Part shown: piece by piece, positions 1 to 6,150 of the stretch
Numbering within the stretch: the stretch's first letter is position 1
How the letters are laid out: each line of letters opens with the position of its first letter
From: Sphingobacteriaceae bacterium UBA2059
GTDB taxonomy: Bacteria > Bacteroidota > Bacteroidia > Sphingobacteriales > Sphingobacteriaceae
Length of the DNA stretch: 8,691 nt
Assembly (NCBI GenBank): GCA_002332615.1
Contig: DDAL01000024.1
Span: forward strand, 138,908 to 147,598
Direction of reading: 5' to 3'
Notes under the pieces: model-generated
Told to the model about the DNA's origin: nothing
Database searches by the model: none
Seen by the model: only the letters and a program-made list of their open reading frames with translations
Made by a program: the position numbers and the translations under genes

Positions 1-2
1 TA

Positions 3-1208
3 ATATGCGTTGTAATAGGATCAGCTATAGGAATGATCATTGCAACAAAGGTAGAAATGACGCAAATGCCCGAGGTTGTTGCGCTGTTTAATGGTTTTGG
101 GGGGCTTGCCTCTCTTGTCGTAGCCCTGTCAGACTTTTGGCTTAAGACGCAGGAAAACTATATGGACCTGGATGCCGTAAGCGGCATTGCTGTATCACTT
201 AGTATTCTCATCGGAGGCGTAACGTTCACAGGCTCTGTAATAGCTTACCTTAAGCTAAGCACCAGAATATCCGGCAATTCTATTGTCTTCAAGGGACAGC
301 ACCTTATCAATCTGCTTCTGCTTTTGTCAGCTCTTGCATTTATTGTTCTAAGCCTGTTAGACTACACTACACCTGTTTATATCCTCCTGCTTGTTGCTAT
401 AGCTCTGTTGCTCGGAGTACTTACCGTAATCCCTATTGGCGGTGCCGATATGCCGGTTGTTATATCACTTTTAAACTCCTACTCGGGTATAGCAGCATGT
501 ACCACCGGTTTTGTGCTAAATAATAGTGTGCTTATTGTTGCAGGCGCTTTGGTAGGTGCTTCAGGTATTATCCTTACACAAATAATGTGCAAAGCAATGA
601 ATCGTTCGCTAGCAAATGTATTATTAGGCGGATTCGGACAAACGACTGCTACGGCTGTAGCGGGAGGCTCTGATATTACTGTAAAAGAAGTCGGGGTAGA
701 GGAGGCAGCACAGATATTTGATTCAGCCTCTTCCATTATTGTAGTGCCCGGTTATGGTATGGCCGTTGCGCAAGCTCAACATGCCATCCGCGAACTCAGC
801 GAACTTTGCGAAAAAAGGAATATCAACTTACGCTTTGCTATACATCCTGTTGCGGGACGTATGCCAGGTCATATGAACGTATTGCTGGCCGAGGCAAACA
901 TCTCTTACGACAAGCTGGTAGAAATGGAAAGTATCAACGATGATTTTAGCAATACCGACCTCGTTTTTGTGGTAGGAGCCAACGATGTTGTTAATCCGGC
1001 TGCTCACACCAATCCCGCAAGCCCTATTTATGGCATGCCTGTATTAAATGTAGAAAAGGCTCAAACCGTGATAGTAAGCAAGCGAAGCATGGGGAAAGGC
1101 TATGCAGGTATCGAAAACGAGCTTTTTGGATATCCAAACTGCTTAATGCTTTTTGGCGATGCCAAACAGACCATTACCAGGCTGGTAGGAGAATTGAAAG
1201 AACTCTAG
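3..1208 (+). CDS. pntB: NAD(P) transhydrogenase subunit beta, 5'-truncated by window edge
   Basis: Beta subunit of the membrane transhydrogenase, which couples proton entry across the inner membrane to hydride transfer from NADH to NADP+. The frame is open from base 3 through the ATG at 33, so that ATG is internal; 401 residues are visible against about 462 in E. coli, so roughly 60 N-terminal residues lie outside. Numbering from the ATG at 33: the KVEMTQMPE motif at 6-14 follows a membrane helix, further hydrophobic helices span about 51-75, 91-135 and 139-200 (with GGADMPVV and LNSYSG), and the NADP(H)-binding domain III covers about 215-391 with GYGMAVAQAQ (240-249), HPVAGRMPGHMNVLLAEA (271-288), GANDVVNPAA (315-324), KRSMGKGYAG (350-359) and FGDAK (374-378). 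Asn20 sits where E. coli beta has His91. The pntA genes are presumably just upstream, outside the window. A strong terminator follows 29 bases after the stop. Confidence 0.96.
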   Translation: MCVVIGSAIGMIIATKVEMTQMPEVVALFNGFGGLASLVVALSDFWLKTQENYMDLDAVSGIAVSLSILIGGVTFTGSVIAYLKLSTRISGNSIVFKGQHLINLLLLLSALAFIVLSLLDYTTPVYILLLVAIALLLGVLTVIPIGGADMPVVISLLNSYSGIAACTTGFVLNNSVLIVAGALVGASGIILTQIMCKAMNRSLANVLLGGFGQTTATAVAGGSDITVKEVGVEEAAQIFDSASSIIVVPGYGMAVAQAQHAIRELSELCEKRNINLRFAIHPVAGRMPGHMNVLLAEANISYDKLVEMESINDDFSNTDLVFVVGANDVVNPAAHTNPASPIYGMPVLNVEKAQTVIVSKRSMGKGYAGIENELFGYPNCLMLFGDAKQTITRLVGELKEL

Positions 1209-1236
1209 AGAGCTGAAGATAGAAAAGCCTGATTAC

Positions 1237-1279
1237 AAAAAAGAGGGATAACGCTGGTATCAGTGTTATCCCTCTTTTT
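1237..1279. terminator. Bidirectional intrinsic terminator between convergent pntB and tRNA-Arg
   Basis: A long near-perfect hairpin: the A-rich left arm ending AGAGGGATAACGCTG pairs with CAGTGTTATCCCTCT and its T run around a GTAT loop (1257-1260), with one G-T pair. The left arm begins with an A run and the right arm ends with a T run, so in both directions the transcript ends in U residues after a strong stem. It lies 29 bases after the pntB stop (+) and just 3' of the tRNA-Arg gene (-), so it can serve both. Confidence 0.9.
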
Positions 1280-1283
1280 GAAG

Positions 1284-1355
1284 TGTTCCCGACGAGATTC
1301 GAACTCATATCATCAGAACCGGAATCTGACATTCTATCCATTGAACTACGGGAAC
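1284..1355 (-). tRNA. tRNA-Arg (anticodon CCG)
   Basis: Read on the minus strand, a 72-nt cloverleaf can be drawn by hand. The acceptor stem is GTTCCCG/CGGGAAC (1349-1355 with 1285-1291), with discriminator A at 1284. The D arm is GTTC/GAAT around an AATGGATA loop. The anticodon stem is TCAGA/TCTGA with loop TTCCGGT, giving anticodon CCG, which reads the arginine codon CGG. The variable loop is 4 nt. The T arm is ATGAG/CTCGT with loop TTCGAAT. CCA is not encoded (the next bases are CTT), so it must be added after transcription. It has its own promoter at 1367-1397 and ends at the shared terminator 1237-1279. Folding was done by eye but all arms fit. Confidence 0.95.
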
Positions 1356-1366
1356 AAATAGAATGG

Positions 1367-1397
1367 CAAATATAGGTATTCGCCATGCCTGCCGCAA
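1367..1397 (-). promoter_or_regulatory. Bacteroidota-type promoter for tRNA-Arg
   Basis: On the minus strand TATATTTG (1367-1374) is an exact match to the phylum's -7 consensus TAnnTTTG, and TTG (1395-1397) lies 20 bases upstream, as expected for the -33 element. The -7 box ends 11 bases before the first tRNA base, leaving only a short 5' leader. The promoter lies wholly in the 49-base gap between the ychF stop and the tRNA, so the tRNA need not depend on ychF transcription. Confidence 0.65.
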
Positions 1398-1404
1398 TTC
1401 TTAT

Positions 1405-2505
1405 TTAAACATTAAATCTGAAGTGCATAATGTCGCCATCTTTCACAACGTAGGTTTTTCCTTCCACGCTAAGCTTCCCGGCTTCCTTGCAGGCACTTTC
1501 AGATCCAAGGGCTATAAAATCCTCGTACTTAATAACCTCTGCACGAATAAAGCCCTTTTCAAAGTCGCTGTGAATAACTCCGGCAGCCTGAGGGGCCGTA
1601 AAGCCTTCGGTTATCGTCCATGCTCTTACTTCCTGAACGCCGGCGGTAAAATAAGTTGCCAGATTAAGCAGTCGGTACGCGGTTTGTATAAGGCGGCTTA
1701 CGCCCGACTCTTCAAGGCCCAGGTCCTGAAGAAAGAGTTGCCGTTCTTCATAGCTTTCAAGTTCGGCAATTTCAGATTCAATTTTAGCAGAAATAATTAG
1801 CACTTCCGCATTTTCCTCTCTTACCCCTTCTCTAACCTGCTCCACATACTTATTGCCATTTTTAACAGACGCTTCGTCCACGTTACATACATACATTACG
1901 GGCTTTTCGGTAAGCAGAAACATATCGGCTATATACTCCTTATCTTCTTCGCTTATAGGGGCCGTACGCGCAGATTTGCCTGCTTCCAGGTGGGCTTTTA
2001 TTACGTTAGCCACTTCATAGGCCTTTTTGGCGTCTTTGTCGCCACCGGTCTTGGCCATCTTTTCAACCTTTTGTATCTTTTTTGACACTGTTTCAAGGTC
2101 TTTAAGCTGCAGTTCCGTATCAATAATTTCCTTGTCGCGTATCGGATCTACAGATCCGTCTACATGCACCACATTAGGGTCGTCAAAGCAGCGCAGCACG
2201 TGTATGATTGCGTTGGTAGCCCGTATGTTTCCCAGAAACTGATTGCCCAGCCCTTCGCCTTTGCTAGCACCTTTTACAAGGCCGGCAATGTCGACTATCT
2301 CGATAGTATTGGGCACAATGCGATTAGGGTTCACCAGTTCGGCAAGCTTGGTAAGCCTGTCATCAGGAACGGTAATAACACCCACATTGGGTTCTATAGT
2401 ACAAAAAGGAAAATTGGCAGCCTGTGCCTTTGCGTTAGATAAGCAATTAAAAAGAGTCGATTTTCCTACGTTGGGCAAACCAACAATGCCGCATTGTAAA
2501 GCCAT
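1405..2505 (-). CDS. ychF: Ribosome-binding ATPase YchF (OLA1 family)
   Basis: Obg-related P-loop protein that prefers ATP to GTP, binds ribosomes and takes part in translation and oxidative-stress responses. It is 366 aa; E. coli YchF is 363. G1 P-loop GLPNVGKST at 9-17, switch region with FPFCTIEPN at 32-40, G3 motif DIAGLVKGAS at 72-81, then a helical coiled-coil insert at about 120-200 (LQLKDLETVSKKIQKVEKM). At the G4 position stands NVDE (208-211) in place of the NKxD of true GTPases, which is the family hallmark behind ATP use. A C-terminal TGS domain spans about 283-366 (TYFTAGVQEVRAWTI, GFIRAEVI, YVVKDGDIMHFRFNV). The P-loop Leu is the residue replacing the usual hydrophilic side chain in HAS-type ATPases. 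The start follows an AT-rich leader without a Shine-Dalgarno. It lies 34 bases downstream of speB on the same strand with no terminator or clear promoter between, suggesting co-transcription. Confidence 0.97.
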   Translation of the reverse strand: MALQCGIVGLPNVGKSTLFNCLSNAKAQAANFPFCTIEPNVGVITVPDDRLTKLAELVNPNRIVPNTIEIVDIAGLVKGASKGEGLGNQFLGNIRATNAIIHVLRCFDDPNVVHVDGSVDPIRDKEIIDTELQLKDLETVSKKIQKVEKMAKTGGDKDAKKAYEVANVIKAHLEAGKSARTAPISEEDKEYIADMFLLTEKPVMYVCNVDEASVKNGNKYVEQVREGVREENAEVLIISAKIESEIAELESYEERQLFLQDLGLEESGVSRLIQTAYRLLNLATYFTAGVQEVRAWTITEGFTAPQAAGVIHSDFEKGFIRAEVIKYEDFIALGSESACKEAGKLSVEGKTYVVKDGDIMHFRFNV

Positions 2506-2539
2506 GTATTATAAAAAAGAATAAGATTAAAAATTTAAA

Positions 2540-3457
2540 TTAGCTTCCTGCCGTCTTTTTATTGGACATGTGTTCGCCTTTATGAAACTTGTAGCCAATT
2601 AATTTATAAGCAAGTTTAGCCAGGGTATATTCAGAAAGAGTACTGCCTTCCATCGGGGCACACTCCACTATATCAAAGCCTACCACATTGCGCTCACTAA
2701 ATACCTGGCGTAAAAATTCAAGTGTTTCTACCCAAAGCAAGCCATTAGGTTCGGCGGTGCCTACTGCTGGCATAATAGAAGGGTCAAAGCCATCAGCGTC
2801 AATGGTAATATACACTTCATTGCCAAGTTTATACAACAGCTCTTCTCCCCATAAGGGATTATTGCGTATTTCGTGTGCGTAAAACGTGTGGATACTAGCC
2901 GATTTCTTGATAAGCTCGGCTTCCTCACGGCATTGAGCCCTGATACCGGCCTGGCAAAGGTCTAAACCCATTTCGTGTATGCGAGCCATCACCGAAGCAT
3001 GAGAGTAAATATTGTCATGATAGCTATACCTCAGGTCGGAGTGAGCGTCCAGCTGAAGTACGGTTAAGTCAGGATATTTTTTTGCAAAAGCCTTTACAAA
3101 TCCATAAGTCACGGTATGCTCAGCACCCAGGCTTACAACAAATTTGTTGTCATTGAGCAAACGTGAAGTTTCCTGCTCTATATAGTCAATAGCATCTTTG
3201 TCCACCCTGCCTTCAAAGTCAAGGGCAGCCAGAGTGGCAATTCCCACTTCGTTTACAACTTCTTTATCAGTTTCTTCATCGTAAAACTCAACAAACTGCG
3301 ATGCATTTACAATAGCGGCCGGGCCTTTCGAAGAGCCCTGAAGGTAGGATGATGTATGTTCGTAGGGAACCTGCTGAACAACTACTTTACTGGTTTTGTA
3401 AGCATACAACGATTCATCTTCCAGTCCAAGGAAGTTGTTTTCTGATAAGGCCTTCAT
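2540..3457 (-). CDS. speB: Agmatinase-like ureohydrolase (arginase fold)
   Basis: Predicted cytosolic binuclear-manganese hydrolase; agmatinase splits agmatine into putrescine and urea. I place the start at the ATG 3455-3457, giving 305 aa. A longer frame opening at a TTG at 3524-3526 would begin inside the loop of the upstream gene's terminator, so it is unlikely. All six metal ligands are present (numbered from this start): His114 in LGAEHT, Asp137, His139 and Asp141 in LDAHSD, Asp220 and Asp222 in ITIDADGFDP. Glu265 in DIVEC is the usual substrate-site acid. The AKKYPDL..LDAHSDLR stretch and the GAEH form (Glu instead of the Asp of GGDH) resemble Bacillus-type SpeB. Guanidinobutyrase or another ureohydrolase specificity cannot be excluded, because no arginine decarboxylase is nearby. 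It is followed by ychF, probably in one transcript. Confidence 0.85.
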   Translation of the reverse strand: MKALSENNFLGLEDESLYAYKTSKVVVQQVPYEHTSSYLQGSSKGPAAIVNASQFVEFYDEETDKEVVNEVGIATLAALDFEGRVDKDAIDYIEQETSRLLNDNKFVVSLGAEHTVTYGFVKAFAKKYPDLTVLQLDAHSDLRYSYHDNIYSHASVMARIHEMGLDLCQAGIRAQCREEAELIKKSASIHTFYAHEIRNNPLWGEELLYKLGNEVYITIDADGFDPSIMPAVGTAEPNGLLWVETLEFLRQVFSERNVVGFDIVECAPMEGSTLSEYTLAKLAYKLIGYKFHKGEHMSNKKTAGS

Positions 3458-3474
3458 ATTATATAGAATAATGG

Positions 3475-3482
3475 CAAAGATA
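3475..3482 (-). promoter_or_regulatory. -7 element before speB
   Basis: The minus strand reads TATCTTTG, an exact TAnnTTTG match, 17 bases before the ATG at 3457. No convincing TTG lies 17-23 bases further upstream; the DUF3276 terminator occupies that region. The position fits a short leader for the speB-ychF transcript, and it supports the shorter speB start. Confidence 0.45.
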
Positions 3483-3505
3483 ATAAATAAGTGGTGCCTG
3501 TATAT

Positions 3506-3539
3506 AAAAGAAAAACCATTCTGCAATAACAGAATGGTT
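3506..3539 (-). terminator. Intrinsic terminator of the DUF3276 gene
   Basis: On the minus strand AACCATTCTG (3530-3539) and CAGAATGGTT (3514-3523) form a perfect 10-bp stem around a 6-base loop, followed by TTTCTTTT. It begins 35 bases after the DUF3276 stop and separates that gene from speB. Confidence 0.85.
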
Positions 3540-3574
3540 GAAAATATTTCTAAGCCCTTAGGTTAAGAGGCTGA

Positions 3575-3901
3575 TTAAATGTCGAATGAAAAGTCGTCGT
3601 TTATTTTTCCTGGCTCAGGGTTTTCAGATTGTTCATATCTTTTTTCAACCACATCCTGATGAGCTTTAATATACTCTACTGTATCTTTCAGTCCTTCGCT
3701 GAATTTTTCAAAATCTTCTTTATATAAAAAGATCTTGTGTTTAACAAATACGCCATCTTCAAGACGCTTTTTACTCTCAGTAACTGTGATGTAATAGTCG
3801 TTAGACCGTGTTGCTTTTACATCAAAGAAATACGTACGTTTCCCGGCTCTTACTTTCTTCGAAAAAACCTCTTCGCGCTCTTTTTGTTCAAAATCTCCCA
3901 T
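3575..3901 (-). CDS. DUF3276 family PUR-domain protein
   Basis: Small protein of 108 aa that I recognise as DUF3276, the bacterial PUR-alpha-like family widespread in Bacteroidota. PUR domains are beta-beta-beta-beta-alpha folds that bind single-stranded nucleic acid; the Borrelia relative BpuR binds DNA and RNA. Visible here: an N-terminal charged segment EKEREEVFSKKVRAGKRTYFFDVKATR (about 6-33), strands carrying YYITVTESKK (36-45) and HKIFLYKEDFEKF (54-66), a helix SEGLKDTVEYIKAHQ (68-82), and an acidic low-complexity tail ending DDFSFDI. There is no signal peptide, so it should be cytosolic. It has its own promoter (3926-3958) and its own terminator (3506-3539), so it is monocistronic. Its target and physiological role are not known from the sequence. 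Confidence 0.88.
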   Translation of the reverse strand: MGDFEQKEREEVFSKKVRAGKRTYFFDVKATRSNDYYITVTESKKRLEDGVFVKHKIFLYKEDFEKFSEGLKDTVEYIKAHQDVVEKRYEQSENPEPGKINDDFSFDI

Positions 3902-3925
3902 TGTAATGTTAAAGTTTCGTGGGGG

Positions 3926-3958
3926 TAAATATATTGTAATAATTTATAGTAAGCAAAA
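3926..3958 (-). promoter_or_regulatory. Bacteroidota-type promoter for the DUF3276 gene
   Basis: On the minus strand TTTTG (3954-3958) is the -33 element and TATATTTA (3926-3933, one mismatch from TAnnTTTG) the -7 element, with a 20-base spacer. The -7 box ends 24 bases before the ATG at 3901. A small inverted repeat, CAAAAC/GTTTTG with an AAAA loop (3954-3969), overlaps the -33 element. Confidence 0.55.
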
Positions 3959-3989
3959 CAAAAGTTTTGATTTTTAGTGTTTTCACTTT

Positions 3990-5774
3990 TTACTGCTCGC
4001 GTTCCTCCAGCTGTTGCTTTTCAAACAAGTCCTTATAGGAGCCTTTCAGGTTCATGAGTTGCTGGTGGTTACCCTGCTCTATTATTTTGCCCCGGTCCAG
4101 CACAATAATTCTGTCGGCATTTTTAATGGTTGACACTCTGTGCGAAATGATGATACTTGTTTTGCCCTGCATAACTCTACCCAGGTTATTAAGTATTTCT
4201 TCCTCGGTTTTAGTATCAATGGCCGAAAGGCAGTCATCTAAAATGAGGAGCTGAGGTTTTTTTATGAGAGCCCTTGCTATAGACACCCTTTGTTTCTGAC
4301 CTCCCGAAAGCGTAATGCCGCGTTCGCCCAGCATAGTATCAAAGCTTTTTTCAAAAGCTATAATATTGGAGTATACAGCTGCATCTTTGCTAGCCTGTAC
4401 CACATCGTCCATATTGAGTGTATCCTTACTGAAAGCGATGTTGTTTGAAATGGTTTCAGAGAACAAGAACACTTCCTGAGGAACAAAGCCCACCTGACTG
4501 CGATAGGAATTAAGGTTTAGCCGCTCTACAGCGTGCCCGTCAATCAATACACTGCCTGCGGTAGCATCATACATGCGCAGTAAAAGGTTGGCAATTGTTG
4601 ACTTACCCGATCCTGTGCGTCCTATAATTGCCAGAAACTCGCCGGGCTTCACATCAAAACTCACATTTTCAAGCGCTTTGATACCGGTATCGGGATAAAT
4701 AAAGGAAACGTTTCTGAACTCAACCTGACCCCGAAGCTTCAACGCAGGGCTAAGGGGCGACTGAATTTCGGGCCTGGTAGTTAAAAACTCGTTGATCCGT
4801 TTTTGCGAAGCTGCTGCTCTTTGTACAAGCGATGTAACCCACCCTAGCGACATCATGGGAAAGGTAAGCAGATTAACATACATGATAAATTCGGCTATAT
4901 TACCTGCGGTTATGTTTCCGGCCATAACTTCCATGCCGCCTACATAAATAGTAATTACGGTACTAAGGCCCGCCAGTAACAAAATAGTGGGCTGGAAAAC
5001 AGCCTGCACCTGAACCAGATTGAGTGAACTGGTTTTATATTCTTCGCTTTCACCGGCAAATTGATTACGTACATTATCTTCACGCCCGTAAGCTTTTATA
5101 AGACGTATACCCGAGAGATTTTCCTGTACAAAGCCAGACAACCTGGAAAGCTGTTGCTGTATGAGCTCGCTTCGCGCACTTATAATGCGGTGCACATTGT
5201 AAATAACAAAGGCCATAATTGGCAGGGGCAGCAAACTGTACACTGTAAGTTTAAGGTTTACTCCAACCATGGCTACGATAATAAGAATAAAAAGAACGGT
5301 AGTGTTAATGGTATACATAATTGCCGGCCCTGCATACATGCGCATTCGGCTAACATCTTCCGTAACTCTGTTCATAAGGTCGCCCGTATTATTGCGCCTG
5401 TAAAAGCTCATGGAGAGAGCTTGATAATGAGCGTAGATTTCATTTTTGATATCATATTCTATGTGCCTGGACATAACAATGATTGTTTGCCTCATAAAGA
5501 ACAAAAATATTCCTCTCAGAAGGGCCAGCATAAGTACGGTGGCCCCAAAAAGTAAAAGACTGGAACTGAAAATGCGGTAAACTTGCTCCTGCCGTTCAAA
5601 ACCCGAAAAAAGCCTGAAAATAGTAATGTTTTCATTAACCAAATCGAACGCTATGCGAATTACTTTTGCAGGCAGTACGCCAAATATATTGGATATGACT
5701 ACAAAAATAACACCCGGTATGAGGCGCCAGCGGTATTTATATAAGTATTTGTTGAGGTATGCCAGTTCTTTCAT
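3990..5774 (-). CDS. ABC exporter, fused membrane and ATPase domains (MsbA/multidrug type)
   Basis: A half-transporter of 594 aa that must dimerise in the inner membrane to export a lipid, drug or peptide; the substrate is unknown. Type IV exporter membrane domain at about 15-315, with helices near 17-37, 71-95, 150-170, 173-193, 262-282 and 293-312, and the coupling-helix region HYQALSMSFYRRNNTGDLMNRVTEDV (116-141). The ATPase domain has the A-loop Tyr360, Walker A GRTGSGKST (385-393), Q-loop Gln433, signature LSGGQ (489-493), Walker B LLILDD (509-514), D-loop SAID (517-520) and switch His545. The residue after Walker B, normally the catalytic Glu, is Asp514, as in the degenerate-site subunit of heterodimeric exporters such as TM287; the signature itself is canonical. 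No second ABC gene is present in the window. The DUF3276 gene follows after 88 bases with its own promoter. MsbA-like lipid A flippase is possible but not demonstrable. Confidence 0.93.
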   Translation of the reverse strand: MKELAYLNKYLYKYRWRLIPGVIFVVISNIFGVLPAKVIRIAFDLVNENITIFRLFSGFERQEQVYRIFSSSLLLFGATVLMLALLRGIFLFFMRQTIIVMSRHIEYDIKNEIYAHYQALSMSFYRRNNTGDLMNRVTEDVSRMRMYAGPAIMYTINTTVLFILIIVAMVGVNLKLTVYSLLPLPIMAFVIYNVHRIISARSELIQQQLSRLSGFVQENLSGIRLIKAYGREDNVRNQFAGESEEYKTSSLNLVQVQAVFQPTILLLAGLSTVITIYVGGMEVMAGNITAGNIAEFIMYVNLLTFPMMSLGWVTSLVQRAAASQKRINEFLTTRPEIQSPLSPALKLRGQVEFRNVSFIYPDTGIKALENVSFDVKPGEFLAIIGRTGSGKSTIANLLLRMYDATAGSVLIDGHAVERLNLNSYRSQVGFVPQEVFLFSETISNNIAFSKDTLNMDDVVQASKDAAVYSNIIAFEKSFDTMLGERGITLSGGQKQRVSIARALIKKPQLLILDDCLSAIDTKTEEEILNNLGRVMQGKTSIIISHRVSTIKNADRIIVLDRGKIIEQGNHQQLMNLKGSYKDLFEKQQLEEREQ

Positions 5775-5790
5775 AGTGGGACCAGAAGGC

Positions 5791-5810
5791 CAAAAGTAAA
5801 TATTTTACTT
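5791..5810 (-). promoter_or_regulatory. -7 element overlapped by an inverted repeat, upstream of the ABC exporter
   Basis: The minus strand reads TACTTTTG (5791-5798), an exact TAnnTTTG match 16 bases before the ATG at 5774. AAGTAAA (5794-5800) and TTTACTT (5804-5810) form a perfect 7-bp inverted repeat with a TAT centre that overlaps the -7 box, the layout of an operator. There is no TTG at the expected -33 distance; the nearest is 28 bases upstream, so the promoter call is tentative. Confidence 0.4.
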
Positions 5811-5911
5811 AGAAGCCGTTTAACTGCAAAGTCATTATAACGCGTTTAAACACTTATAAGTCTGATGAAGAGGCATATCGGAACGGATTCTCCTGCATAT
5901 CATTCTCGGCT

Positions 5912-5942
5912 AAAAAAGGGGCTTAACTGTATTAGCCCCTTT
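5912..5942 (-). terminator. Intrinsic terminator on the minus strand
   Basis: AAAGGGGCT (5915-5923) pairs with AGCCCCTTT (5934-5942) around a 10-base loop. Read on the minus strand the stem is followed by TTTTTT (5917-5912), the normal terminator form. It lies about 208 bases beyond the stop of the lipoprotein gene ending at 6151, with no closer terminator visible. It may therefore end that transcript with a long 3' untranslated tail, or end a separate small RNA. Confidence 0.75.
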
Positions 5943-6150
5943 AGTTAATGTTGGCCTCGTTCAACCACTCTTCCCGTTCTGATCTGAGTTATTTAACAAT
6001 CACCGGATGTTTGTCGCACATGGATGAACTTAAAAGTCGACGTCGGCCAGTCGCGAAAGTAGATATCAAAAGAACAGGATTCGGTGGTGAAGGCACTTAA
6101 TTGTTATCACACCTCGTTCATTTTTGTACGGTAAATTATCTTTAGTGCTC

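Larger units (their letters stand above)
5775..6150. other. 376-base intergenic region, no supported gene
   Basis: Right to left on the minus strand: about 200 bases of unexplained sequence after the lipoprotein stop, the terminator at 5912-5942, then about 137 bases leading to the ABC exporter. That leader holds three adjacent short palindromes, ACGCGT (5840-5845), GTTTAAAC (5844-5851) and ACTTATAAGT (5852-5861), and the inverted repeat at 5794-5810. A 50-codon + strand frame (5948-6100) opens with ATG but has no recognisable similarity or promoter, so I do not call it a gene. Confidence 0.6.

Noticed and set aside
1363..1386. Hairpin between ychF and the tRNA as a ychF terminator
   Set aside because: It has a mismatch and only a weak U-rich tail, and the same bases form a full TTG/TATATTTG promoter for the tRNA, which explains them better.
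1363..1800. 145-codon + strand frame opposite the end of ychF
   Set aside because: Antisense shadow of the ychF TGS domain; its start overlaps the tRNA promoter.
5061..5555. 164-codon + strand frame inside the ABC exporter gene
   Set aside because: It lies wholly opposite a well-supported ABC exporter; the composition, rich in His, Asn and Tyr, is that of an antisense shadow.
5834..5839. TATAAT on the minus strand as an E. coli type -10 box for the ABC gene
   Set aside because: The primary sigma factor of this phylum does not use that consensus, and no matching -35 box is present; TAnnTTTG at 5791-5798 is closer to the gene.
5948..6100. 50-codon + strand frame starting with ATG
   Set aside because: No recognisable similarity, no ribosome binding site or promoter, and it follows a terminator hairpin directly; kept only as a note in the intergenic entry.
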